Assembly (NCBI RefSeq): GCF_030247185.1
Contig: NC_080571.1
Location: 246,693,271-246,757,270, forward strand
DNA: 64,000 nt
Direction of reading: 5' to 3'
Source: Malaya genurostris
Lineage: Eukaryota > Arthropoda > Insecta > Diptera > Culicidae
This document shows, one piece after another, positions 19,296-29,475 of the stretch. The position numbers and the translations under genes were made by a program. The notes under the pieces were generated by a model. It was given only the letters and a program-made list of their open reading frames with translations. It ran no database searches and was not told the DNA's origin. Every line of letters starts with the position of its first letter. Position 1 is the stretch's first letter.

Positions 19296-22200
19296 TTAAA
19301 TTGGAACTCCAATGGATTTAATGAAATGATAAAGAAGTTTCATGTATGGAAGGTCACGACAAGCAAGAATGTCGCGAACTGGGACATTGGATAGTCTACC
19401 TTGGGTACGCAAGGAATTTATTAGTTGAGATCTGACATCACGAAACTCCACGCATGTCCAAACAACATGGTCAATATCGCGGTAACCTTCGCCGCAAGCA
19501 CAATGATTAGTCTCGGAAAGTCCAATTCGAAGGAGATGTGCATCTAACGTGTAGTGATTGGACATGAGTCTGGACATCACACGAATGAAATCTTTACTCA
19601 CATCCAGTCCCCTGAACCATGCCTTTTTCGATATTTTAGGAATAATTGAGTGCATCCACCGACCCAGATCATCTTTATCCCAAGAAGCTTGCCAGCTGGC
19701 AAGTGTTCTTTGGCGAGACGCGCTATAGAATTCGTTGAAAGCAATCGGTCTCTCATAAATTTCACCCTCAATAGCACCACGTTTGGCTAAAATATCGGCT
19801 CTTTCATTGCCTGGAATGGAGCAATGAGCCGGAACCCAAACTATTGTGATTAGATAATTATTATTCAATATGTCGTTCAGACACTGTTTTATTTTACCCA
19901 AGAAAAACGGTTCATTTTTGCCAGCAGCGTTTGAGCGAATGGCTTCAATTGCACTCAGACTATCTGTGAAGAGGAAATAATGGTTTGGAGATAATGTGAC
20001 GATTACATTCAAGCTATAATGAACTGCTGCTAACTCTGCTATATAAACAGATGCAGGTTCTTGAAGCTTGAATGAGGCCGAAACATTATTGTTGAACATA
20101 CCAAACCCTGTCGCTTCTTCCATTCGCGATCCGTCCGTGTAAAACATTTTCTCAGAGTTAATATGCCTGAACTTACTTGAAAATATTTTTGGGATTTCCA
20201 TAGAGCGTAGGTGGTCCGGGATTCCACGCACTTCGCGCTGCATGGATGTGTCGAAAAATAAAGTTGAGTCAGGTACATTTAGGAGGCTGACACGGATAGG
20301 AATATATCTTGAAGGGTTGATTTCCTGTGACATATGGTTAAAATATACTGTCATGAATTTTGTTTGAGATCGAAGCTCGACTAGTCGTTCGAAATTATTA
20401 ATTACCATGGGATTCAGCACATCACATCTTATTAGCAGGCGTGATGAAAGCTCCCAAAATCGATCTTTTAATGGAAGAACTCCCGCCAGAACTTCAAGAC
20501 TCATTGTATGTGTCGAATGCATGCAGCCTAAAGCAATTCGCAAACAACGGTACTGAATTCGCTCAAGTTTGATAATATGAGAATTTGCAGCGGAACGAAA
20601 ACAAACGCATCCATATTCCATCACTGAAAGTATCGTTGTCTGATACAATTTTATTAGATCTTGCGGATGAGCACCCCACCAAGACCCTGTTATTGTTCGA
20701 AGAAAATTTACTCTTTGTTGGCATTTCGTTATCAGATACCTAATGTGTCCTCCCCACGTGCATTTGGAATCAAACCACACCCCGAGGTATTTGAAAGTCA
20801 AAACCTGTTCGATTATTCTTCCCATCATATGAAGCTGAAGTTGCGCGGGATCATGCTTTTTTGAAAAGACGACCAGCTCTGTTTTCTCCGCAGAGAATTC
20901 GATACCAAGATGAACAGCCCAAACGGACAATTTATCTAAGGTATCTTGCAATGGTTTTTGCAGATCAATAGCTTTGGATCCAGTAACTGAAACCACGCCA
21001 TCATCTGCCAATTGTCTTAGTGTACATGGGGTTACTAGACAGCTGTCAATGTCATTCACGTAAAAATTATAGAGGAGCGGACTGAGGCATGAGCCTTGCG
21101 GGAGACCCATGTAGCTAATTCTGATTGTTGCCAAATCGCCATGTGAAAAATGCATGCGTTTCTCTGACAAAAGGTTGTGCAAATAATTATTTATAACCGC
21201 TGGGAGTCCATGTTGGTGGAGCTTGTCTGAAAGAACATCAATGGAAACTGAATCAAATGCTCCTTTAATGTCTAAAAATACAGATGCCATTTGTTGCTTT
21301 TGAGCGAAGGCAATTTGGATGTCAGACGAAAGTAATGCAAGGCAATCATTCGTCCCTTTATTTCTACGGAAGCCAAACTGAGTATCTGACAACAAACCGT
21401 TCGTCTCGACCCAAGTGTCGAGACGTCGTAGAATAATTTTTTCGAACAATTTTCTGATGCAGGACAACATCGCAATGGGTCTATATGAGTTGTGATTGGA
21501 AGCTGGTTTCCCCGGCTTTTGAATGGCGATAACTTTCACTTGTCTCCAGTCAGGTGGAACAATATTTTGCTCAAGAAACTTGTTGAACAATTCCAACAAA
21601 CGTCTTTTTGCGAGGTCGGGCAGATTCTTCACCAAGTTGAATTTAATTCTGTCCAATCCAGGAGCGTTATTGTTACAAGACATGAGTGCTATGGAAAATT
21701 CCATCATTGAAAAGGGGCTATCAATGGAATCATCATTTGAAGAAGACTCCCTAACAATGCTATGCGTAGGAACGGAATCTGGACAAACTTTCCTCGCAAA
21801 ATCAAATATCCATCGATTCGAGTACTCCTCACTCTCATTTCCTACGTTACGATTCCTCATTCGTCTGGCCGTATTCCAAAGAGTGCTCATTGAGGTTTCT
21901 CTTGACAAACCTTCCACAAAATGTCTCCAATAGCTGCATTTCTTAACCCGAAGTATGTTCTTGTACTTGGTTTCTAAAACCAAGAATTTTTCAAAATTCT
22001 GAGGAGTTCCTCCTCCTCGTTTTAAAAACGTCTTGAAAGCATTTTGTTTCGCGTGTTTAGCATCTGAGCACTCTTTGTCCCACCAAGGATTTGGAGGTCT
22101 TCTGTTAGACGATGGACCAAGAAATCGTTTGGTTTGGGCTTGTTCTGCGGCCTCCAGAATCGAACAAACGAGGAAGTCATATTCTTCAAGTGGGGGAAGC

Positions 22201-22988
22201 TCTTCCATTGAAGTTAAGACACTTGAAATATTACTTTGGTATTTAATCCAGTCAATATTTTTTGTCAAATCATATGGAATATTAACTGAATTAGCAATGC
22301 CTTTGTTACTGCTAATTGAGATGATGATTGGTAAATGATCGCTACCATGTAAATCAGGAAATACTTTCCAGGTGCAATCTAGTCGAATTGAAGTCGAACA
22401 AAGAGATAAATCTAATGCACTTGGACGTGCAGGAGGTCTTGGGATCCGTGTCATGCTACCCATATTTAGTACCGTCATGCTAAAATTGTCGCAAATATTA
22501 TATATTAGAGATGATCTGCTATCATTGTAAACGGAACCCCACATCATTCCGTGCGAATTGAAATCTCCTAAAATCAAACGTGGAGCAGGAAGGGCTTCGA
22601 CAATTTCATTAAGCTGTCGTTGTCCAACTTGAGCTCTTGGAGGAATATATACCGAAGCAATGCAAATGTCCTTTCCTTTAATGTTTATTTGACAAGCAAC
22701 AACTTCTATACTAGAAGTCGAAGGAATGTTTAATCTATAAAAGGAATAACATTTCTTAATTCCTAAAAGCACTCCACCATACGGGGAGTCTCTGTCGAGA
22801 CGTATAATGTTAAAGTCATTAAAATTTAAGGCTATGTTTGATGTAAGCCATGTTTCGCACAAAGCAAATACATCACATTTTTGACTATGCAACAAAACTT
22901 TAAATGAATCAAGTTTTGGCATGATGCTTCGACAATTCCACTGCAGGACAGTGATTGAATCATTTGCGGCGGATGATAAATTATCCAT
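19296..22988 (-). CDS. I-clade LINE ORF2: endonuclease, reverse transcriptase, RNase H
   Basis: I take the ATG at 22988-22986 (MDNLSSAAND) as the start, because the upstream TTG is unlikely to initiate. The product is about 1,230 aa. An apurinic-type endonuclease comes first (residues about 12-230), with QWNCRS, ETWL, GDFNSHG and GSDHLPI. The reverse transcriptase covers about 460-760, with YRPIAMLSCIRKLFEKI, FLDIKGAFDSV, GLPQGSCLSPLLYNF and the catalytic pair in LADDG. RNase H lies at about 945-1080, with FYTDGS, an ELAA glutamate, LFTDSLSA and GNERAD giving the D-E-D-D set. Near the C terminus is a zinc-binding-like CACG...H...C stretch. It carries out target-primed reverse transcription. 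No stop or shift was found. Confidence 0.93.
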   Translation of the reverse strand: MDNLSSAANDSITVLQWNCRSIMPKLDSFKVLLHSQKCDVFALCETWLTSNIALNFNDFNIIRLDRDSPYGGVLLGIKKCYSFYRLNIPSTSSIEVVACQINIKGKDICIASVYIPPRAQVGQRQLNEIVEALPAPRLILGDFNSHGMMWGSVYNDSRSSLIYNICDNFSMTVLNMGSMTRIPRPPARPSALDLSLCSTSIRLDCTWKVFPDLHGSDHLPIIISISSNKGIANSVNIPYDLTKNIDWIKYQSNISSVLTSMEELPPLEEYDFLVCSILEAAEQAQTKRFLGPSSNRRPPNPWWDKECSDAKHAKQNAFKTFLKRGGGTPQNFEKFLVLETKYKNILRVKKCSYWRHFVEGLSRETSMSTLWNTARRMRNRNVGNESEEYSNRWIFDFARKVCPDSVPTHSIVRESSSNDDSIDSPFSMMEFSIALMSCNNNAPGLDRIKFNLVKNLPDLAKRRLLELFNKFLEQNIVPPDWRQVKVIAIQKPGKPASNHNSYRPIAMLSCIRKLFEKIILRRLDTWVETNGLLSDTQFGFRRNKGTNDCLALLSSDIQIAFAQKQQMASVFLDIKGAFDSVSIDVLSDKLHQHGLPAVINNYLHNLLSEKRMHFSHGDLATIRISYMGLPQGSCLSPLLYNFYVNDIDSCLVTPCTLRQLADDGVVSVTGSKAIDLQKPLQDTLDKLSVWAVHLGIEFSAEKTELVVFSKKHDPAQLQLHMMGRIIEQVLTFKYLGVWFDSKCTWGGHIRYLITKCQQRVNFLRTITGSWWGAHPQDLIKLYQTTILSVMEYGCVCFRSAANSHIIKLERIQYRCLRIALGCMHSTHTMSLEVLAGVLPLKDRFWELSSRLLIRCDVLNPMVINNFERLVELRSQTKFMTVYFNHMSQEINPSRYIPIRVSLLNVPDSTLFFDTSMQREVRGIPDHLRSMEIPKIFSSKFRHINSEKMFYTDGSRMEEATGFGMFNNNVSASFKLQEPASVYIAELAAVHYSLNVIVTLSPNHYFLFTDSLSAIEAIRSNAAGKNEPFFLGKIKQCLNDILNNNYLITIVWVPAHCSIPGNERADILAKRGAIEGEIYERPIAFNEFYSASRQRTLASWQASWDKDDLGRWMHSIIPKISKKAWFRGLDVSKDFIRVMSRLMSNHYTLDAHLLRIGLSETNHCACGEGYRDIDHVVWTCVEFRDVRSQLINSLRTQGRLSNVPVRDILACRDLPYMKLLYHFIKSIGVPI

Positions 22989-24294
22989 CAAATGATACAA
23001 AACCTGTAAGAGCTGGCCATTGAGCTGATAACTGTTTCAAAAAAGTTCTAGCTATTGGAAGGAATGCTGTTATGATGGTCTTTAGAGGTTCAGAAATATT
23101 GAATGCAGCGAAAATCCATTCTACAATTTCCGAAAATTTCAGTAATCCTGTTGGTGAATGTGAAATGGAGCCCACTGGATTATTGTCTTTTCTTGAGCTA
23201 GTTCCTGGATTGGTTTGTGAATTTGACAAACCAGGAGGCACAGTTTTTGGTTTTAAATTTGGCTTTTTAGCTTTAACACGGGGATCTTTTTTTGAAGGTA
23301 TAATTTTAGGTGTCTTTTTTGGTATTTTGTGGTTTGTTAATCTCCTCTTAACAGACCCTTGAGGAGTGACAAACGAGGTATCTTCACTATTTCCGTCAGA
23401 GTCAGATTCCTCTGGCTCCGCAAGATTTGAAAAACCGTTTTCGGTTTCCAAAGGGGAGACATGTATGACCGTTTTGAGCATTTCTGCATATGTGCGCTTA
23501 GACCGTGCTTTTAAAGAAAGCTTCATTTTGTCTTTACGCAGCTTAAATGCAGCGCACACTGAAAGATCATCATGAGGGCTTTCCCCACAATAAACACATT
23601 TTTCAACATCTTTATCGCAAAGATTATCCTTATGAGGCCCTTGACATTTGATACATTTGGACTTATTACTACAGTAAGTAGCTGTATGCCCGAATTTTTT
23701 ACAGTTCGTGCAATTCATAACATGCGGTACGAAAAGCCGAACAGGAAGACGAATTTTATCGATATAGACATGGCTAGGCAATGCAGATCCGGCAAATGTT
23801 ACGCGAAACGAATCTGAGGGACGATAAGACTTTTTTCCATCGACAATAGATGCTGAGTACAATTGTTTGCACTCGAGTATCTTAACTCCCTCAAGCATGG
23901 AGTTTTTAAAACGGCCAACTCCATTTTTAAGTAAATCATCTGCTGTCAGACTTGCTTCAGTCACAACACCGTCAATTTCTACCTCCTTCGATGGAATGTA
24001 AACTCGATATTCAATAGCAAATAATTTACAGGTTACAATATCGTTTGCCTGTTTCAAGTCGTTAACTACAACTCGAATTTTATCTCTATTAACCTTACAG
24101 ATTTCTTTAACTTCAGAGAAATGTGATGTCAAATCCTTTGTAATTTGCATCAAGTTTAAAATCTTTTCTTTTTTTCGAAGATAGACTATCCATGGCCCAG
24201 TGGTACCCTGTGGATAATGTTTAGCCCTCGGAGTATTTAAACTTTTACTAGTATCCGGAATCGGATTCGGATGATCTTCCATGAGATCATCCAT
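22981..24294 (-). CDS. I-clade LINE ORF1: gag-like RNA-binding protein with three zinc knuckles
   Basis: The ATG at 24294-24292 (MDDLMEDHPNP) gives 437 aa. The frame stays open upstream to 24600 but has no good start there. Residues about 35-190 form the central gag-like domain. Three CCHC knuckles follow: C195-C208 (CTNCKKFGHTATYC), C214-C226 (CIKCQGPHKDNLC) and C233-C247. The C-terminal part is rich in Lys, Pro and Ser, with RRLTNHKIPKK-type basic patches. The stop codon overlaps the ORF2 start in the string ATGGATAA (minus strand, 22988-22981), so ORF2 is probably translated by termination and reinitiation. The protein should bind the element's RNA. Confidence 0.88.
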   Translation of the reverse strand: MDDLMEDHPNPIPDTSKSLNTPRAKHYPQGTTGPWIVYLRKKEKILNLMQITKDLTSHFSEVKEICKVNRDKIRVVVNDLKQANDIVTCKLFAIEYRVYIPSKEVEIDGVVTEASLTADDLLKNGVGRFKNSMLEGVKILECKQLYSASIVDGKKSYRPSDSFRVTFAGSALPSHVYIDKIRLPVRLFVPHVMNCTNCKKFGHTATYCSNKSKCIKCQGPHKDNLCDKDVEKCVYCGESPHDDLSVCAAFKLRKDKMKLSLKARSKRTYAEMLKTVIHVSPLETENGFSNLAEPEESDSDGNSEDTSFVTPQGSVKRRLTNHKIPKKTPKIIPSKKDPRVKAKKPNLKPKTVPPGLSNSQTNPGTSSRKDNNPVGSISHSPTGLLKFSEIVEWIFAAFNISEPLKTIITAFLPIARTFLKQLSAQWPALTGFVSFDG

Positions 24295-24989
24295 TACATT
24301 AAATTTTTTTTGTAAATTAATAATACCAAAATAAAAACTTATGTTTAGTAAAATTTCAGATATAAGAAATAAAAAATAAATTAAATTAAATCTACCTTGT
24401 AGCTGATGTCTCTGTTCCTTTATCGTGAAGAACGACGTGAAGCTCTTCCAACGATTTCCAATTGGCAGTCTTTTGCTGTTTCCAATTGGCAGTCTTCTGT
24501 CGTTTACTGCTATCTCAGTTGCTCTGCCGTCGTTGTGAACACCACTGCACTTGCTGTACCTGACCCCAGGTACAGTGCTTTTGCTCTTGGTGGCGATCAA
24601 ATGCGATGCTTGCAGTGTAGCACCTCGCGATATATGCCGTCTCTTTTGATCCTACGCAGCGTACAAATTCTGGTACCTGGTAGATCAGCACTGGGTTGCT
24701 TTAGCACCTCTGTGCCTTTGCACCCCTTCGTCTTCGCACCTTTATGCGATGGCACCTCTGTGACTCGTCACTTCTATGCTCTCGCACCTCTGTGTCTCTA
24801 CACCTCTGTGCGTATGAACGGGATGGCCTTCGTTGCTAGCTTTCCAGTCGGGAAACGCCCCGAATATTGCGTTTGCTATGGGCAGTTTAACTACCTGAAG
24901 CTTAGAATTGTCTCGGTAGCAGCCGTTAACTCACGAGCCAGTACAATCGAAACACAACCTCTTCGCTTGAATGGTTTTTACTGAATCAG
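24295..24989 (-). promoter_or_regulatory. 5' leader of the I-clade LINE with short repeats
   Basis: The 5' end on the minus strand reads CTGATTCAGTAAAAACC and contains an initiator-like TCAGT five bases in. On the plus strand, 24709-24820 holds repeated GCACCTCTGTG-type words, at least five copies with variants. At 24455-24495 a CCAATTGGCAGTCTT block occurs twice. Such leaders carry the internal promoter in this class. The open frame on the opposite strand (24406-24984) is a shadow of the repeats. Confidence 0.55.
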
Positions 24990-25494
24990 AGAGAGAGAGT
25001 TTATGTCTTTGGCAAAATTATAGGATTTGAGTTTATCTAAAACACCAGAACACCAGAACCCCATTTCTTCAAATTAAAAAGTTAGACTGTTTTGGGTCTT
25101 TACTGTGACATTTGAAACATGGCTTGACACCCAAAAAGAATCTCCATACCAAGCTGAGTAACTGTTGCAAAGACATCAAACAACTCAGAATACCCGTTAT
25201 AGCATAATAAAATAAAGTCAAATCATATCACGACCACTAGCAGCAATGGTGCCAGATATGTTAAGGATGCACTGATTTTTTGAGTCGGTAGGGTGTCATT
25301 TTTTTTTGTAAAAAATTAGTTTCTCCATACTTAATCCCATACAAAATTTAAGCCTCGGTTCGAAAATATAGTTTCACCGATCGAGCTAAAATTATGCCTA
25401 GTTCTTATGAGACCCGAAAGGAACACGAAAAGCTTGGGAGTGCGAGAAAATATATCTTTTCATCTTTTTCCCATACAACCTTGTCCCACCCTAA

Positions 25495-26240
25495 TGGTAC
25501 ATGGTACACCGACAGGAATGAGGCATTCTGATTCATTGTCGCTTATTAGTGCGGAATGGGTATTTTGAAAAATTTTCACTCCATTTAGTTGCTAGTAACA
25601 TAAAGCGCATTGACATGCTAGACTAGGCACCTGAAATCTTCTCGATTAATAACATGACACACTGAAGCTAATTGCATGCTTCATGAGTATGTTTCCAATG
25701 ATTTTATACTGTGTACTACAATATTGCATCGAGCATATCATTTTTCTGTCAAGTACTACTATGAATGGAGTAATATAAATTACATCGATTCAAAGTTATT
25801 CTCAGTAGAAAAACGTCTTTTAGTTTATGCAAAAAAAAAATCTATATAATATACATATATATAAAATTTTAAAAACTTGATATAATATAATCTTTACCAA
25901 TACGTTCAATCCCCCTGATAAACCTTTCTCAGGCAAATTGGTATAAGTTTTCGTTATACAAACTTGAAGTTTTGAAAACTAAATCCAAGCATAAGAAGAG
26001 ACGATGAGATGACTATTGGTACAATAGTCCTAATGAAATTAGGCAAAACTAAAAAGAGCAAAAAAGAGTCATGATTCTGAAATGATTCTATTAATTAAAA
26101 TCACTTTAGTGTTTCACAATGTTGATGGATTTTTTCGTGAATGCGCATTCCAGGATTCTAGACCAGAATTCTGAAGATGAATTTTGGTACTGAATTCTGG
26201 ACCTGAAATCTGAAACCGAATAGTAAATCTGGATTTGGTA
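25495..26240. other. no recognised feature
   Basis: AT-rich sequence with no frame of note. A short TA-rich stretch occurs at about 25841-25870. Confidence 0.4.
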
Positions 26241-26244
26241 AAGA

Positions 26245-26415
26245 CTTATTTTACAAACCTACTTCGTAAAAAGAGGTTTTTGCATACAATGAAAATGATT
26301 TCCGACTCATTTATATTCCATGGAAAATACTACAATGTGGAAACTTTTGGAACGGGTTTAAAAAGTAGATCGCGGAAAAAATTCAAAATCGTGACTTCCG
26401 GTTTATTGATATTCC
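26245..26415 (+). repeat. satellite-bearing TIR-family fragment, left part
   Basis: TTTTACAAACCTACTTCGTAAA (26250 onward) matches the sub-terminal DNA of the element at 33515-34238. From 26315 on, a 117-bp satellite unit (GGAACGGGTTT ... GTGACTTCCGGTTTATTGA) follows. It is cut at 26415 by the Jockey LINE and resumes at 31284. Confidence 0.75.
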
Positions 26416-26528
26416 TTTTTTTTTTTTTTTTTTTTTTTAAGATAACTATTTATTGGAATATGAGTTCAAATTAAATTATTAAGATTTAAATTGGGTGTTC
26501 AGCCACAAGTGGTGACTTTTCAGCCCTG

Positions 26529-26703
<175 letters not shown>

Positions 26704-26823
26704 TTGGTTATTACCATGAAGACATCATTTGCTTCCGCAATTCTGAGATTTTTGTGTAGGGAAAATTCTAAACCTACTTGTATTGTGTAATGGGGAAAAG
26801 GAACTTATATACTAACTTACTAA

Positions 26824-29475
26824 CTAATACAGAGAGCGAATCGATTCAATTGAAGATTGCATCGATTTTTGTCGGAATTTGCTTATAATATTATGTGACA
26901 TTACATCTAATGGTTCTATATTTGTGAGTCTGTGTAACTCATTTGTACTAAACCAGGGAGGACGCTTCAGAATCATTTTCAGAATTTTATTCTGAATCCT
27001 TTGAAGCGTTTTCTTCCTGGTGGAACAACAGCTTGACCAAATTGGTACCGCATAAAGCATGGCTGGTCTGAAAATTTGTTTATAAATTAACAATTTGTTT
27101 TTTAGACAGAGCTTAGAATTTCTGTTTATAAGAGGATATAAACATGTAATATATTTATTACACTTTGCCTGGATTCCTTCAATGTGATCCTTGAAAGTGA
27201 GTTTTTTGTCATACGTTAAACCTAAGTATTTAGCTTGATCAGACCATGTCAATTCCAAGCCATTCAATTTGAGAATGTGATTATTGTTTGGTTTAAGAAA
27301 AGAAGCTCTTGGCTTGTGAGGAAAGATAATTAATTGCGTTTTTGCTGCATTTGGTTTAATTTTCCATTTTGACAGATAATCACTGAAAATATTTAAACTT
27401 CTTTGTAGGCGACTGCAGATCACTCTTAGATTTCTACCTGTGGCTAACAGACTTGTGTCGTCACAGAATAGCGATTTCTGACAAGCAACGGGTAGATTTG
27501 GAAGATCAGAAGTGAAAATATTATACAAGATTGGAGCTACACTCGAACCCTGCGGAACACCGGCTCGTACGGGTAGCAATTCAGATTTACAATTCTGATA
27601 GCTAACCTGAAGAGTACGATCAGTTAAATAATTTTGAATCATTTTGATCAAATAAATAGGAAACTGGAAATCAGACATTTTTGCTATTAAACCTTTGTGC
27701 CAAACACTGTCGAATGCTTTTTCTATGTCTAGAAGAGCAACTCCAGTGGATAACCCAGAAGATTTATTTGATTTTATCATGTTCGTTACTCTGACAAGTT
27801 AATGAGTAGTTGAATGTTCATGACGAAATCCAAACTGCTCTGGTAAAAAAATTGAATTCTCATTTATATGAGTCATCATTCTCAACAAGATAATTTTTTC
27901 AAAAAGTTTACTGATAGAAGAAAGTAAGCTAATTGGGCGATAACTTGATGTTTCTGCTGGGTTTTTATCAGGTTTTAGGATAGGAATTACTTTAGCGTTT
28001 TTCCATCTTTTTGGGAAGTAAGCTAATGAAAAACACTTGTTGAAAATTTTAACCAGGAGTCTCAAGGCAACATCGGGAAGATTTTTAATAAGAATATTAA
28101 AAATTCCATCATTACCAGGCGCCTTCATGTTTTTGAGTTTCCTAATAATTGATTTAATTTCGTCAAAATTCGTCTCAATAATGTCATCGTGTGATAACAC
28201 TTGGGTTGAAATATGCTCATATTTCAGTGAGACTTCATTTTCAATAGGACTCACAACGTTTAAATTAAAATTGTGGACACTCTCGAACTGCTGAGCAAGT
28301 TTTTGAGCTTTTTCACCATTTGTAAGAAGTATTTGATTTCCTTCCTTGAGAGCAGGAATTGGTTTCTGAGGTTTCTTAAGAACCTTAGAAAGTTTCCAGA
28401 AAGGTTTAGAATATGGTTTAATTTGTTCAACTTCTTTAGCGAAATTTTCATTTCGCAAAAGAGTAAATCTATGTTTAATTTCTTTTTGTAAATCCTTAAC
28501 TATGTTTTTCATAGCAGGATCACGAGAACGTTGATATTGTCGTCGACGAAAATTCTTCAACCGAATGAGCAGTTGAAGATTGTCATCGATGATAGGAGAA
28601 TTTAATTTAGTTTGAGCTTTGGGAACTGAAAGATTTCTAGCTTCGATAATATAATGATTCAAATTATCAATTGCTGTGTCGATGTCCGCAGAATTTTCTA
28701 AAATAGTTTCATGATCCACATGATTTTCAATGTGAGATCTGTAATCCAACCAATTAGCTCTATGATAGTTGAAAATAGAACTAATTGGATTAATTAAAGC
28801 TTCGTTGGAAAGTCTGAATGTTACAGGAAGATGATCTGAGTCAAAATCAGCATGAGTAATCGGTTCACTACAAATGTGACTTTGATCTGTTAGAACCAGA
28901 TCAATTGTAGACGGGTTTTTCACGGAAGAGAAACAAGTAGGATTACTGGGATGAAGAACTGTAAAGTAACCAGCTGAGAGTTGATTATGAAGTATTTTAC
29001 CATTACTGTTATTTTGCCTACAATTCCACTCGACATGCTTAGCATTTAAGTCCCCTATTACGAAAAATTTCGATCGATATCTTGTAAGTTTTTGCAAATC
29101 GCCTTTAAAGAAATTTAATTGTTCGCCGGTGCATTGGAATGGCAAATATGCTCCAGCGATGAAATAAATTCCATGAATGGTTTCAACTTCGATTCCCAAG
29201 CTTTCAATAACTTTAGTATTGAAAGAAGGTAAAATTCGATGTTTAATTTGCCGTTGGACAAAAATGGCAACTCCACCACCCATTCCAGTAAACCTGTCAA
29301 ATCGATGAACCACATAATGTGGATTACTTTTCAATTTTACATTTGGTTTAAGAAAAGTTTCTGTCACAATGGCAATATGAATTTTGTGAACTTTGAGAAA
29401 ATTATAAAATTCATCTTCACTCGATTTCAAAGATCGAGCATTCCAATTTAAAATATTCAAATAATTATTTAACAT
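26824..29475 (-). pseudogene. Jockey-clade LINE ORF2: endonuclease and reverse transcriptase, one nonsense codon
   Basis: The start is the ATG at 29475-29473 (MLNNYLNILNWNARS). The endonuclease occupies residues about 5-225, with NWNARS, TETFL, GDLNAKH and SDHLPV. The RT covers about 480-760, with SSYRPISLLSSISKLFEKI, EQFGFRHEHSTTH, VALLDIEKAFDSVWHKG and AGVPQGSSVAPILYNI; its catalytic pair is in FCDD, where YADD is usual. A TAA at 27801-27799 falls right after STTH, where family members as I recall them read Gln, so a single C-to-T change explains it. The frame then runs on without a break to 26824, about 883 codons in all. ORF2 overlaps the ORF1 end by 11 bases. Confidence 0.9.

Larger units (their letters stand above)
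18975..24989 (-). mobile_element. complete I-clade non-LTR retrotransposon
   Basis: The 6.0-kb minus-strand element has a 15-bp target duplication AGAGAGAGAGTTTAT at 18960-18974 and 24990-25004. It contains a 5' leader of about 695 bases, ORF1, ORF2 with endonuclease, RT and RNase H, a short 3' region and a T run (18975-18982) as its tail. The RNase H domain and two-ORF layout place it in the I group. Both ORFs are open throughout, so it may be functional. A 5'-truncated copy of its 3' end lies at 60559-61288. Confidence 0.92.
17751..25494. mobile_element. large inverted-repeat element carrying nested insertions
   Basis: The ends are TTAGGGTGGG (17751) and CCCACCCTAA (ending 25494). Flanks TGGTATA and TGGTACA form a possible 7-bp duplication with one mismatch. 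The arms are long inverted repeats: for example TTTTCGTGTTCCTTTTGGGTC near 17790 pairs with 25410-25432, and ATATGATTTGACTTTCTTTT at about 18762 pairs with about 25208-25227. Without the nested MITE and LINE the element would be about 1 kb, almost all of it paired arms around a loop of roughly 170 bases. No transposase frame of its own is visible, so it is non-autonomous. Confidence 0.7.

Noticed and set aside
22981..23000. ORF2 start of the I LINE at 23000
   Set aside because: The first codon there is TTG. The ATG at 22988, overlapping the ORF1 stop, is the better start.
24406..24984. 192-aa frame on the plus strand
   Set aside because: It runs antisense through the repeated 5' leader of the I-clade LINE; its Ser/Pro/Leu composition follows from the repeat words.
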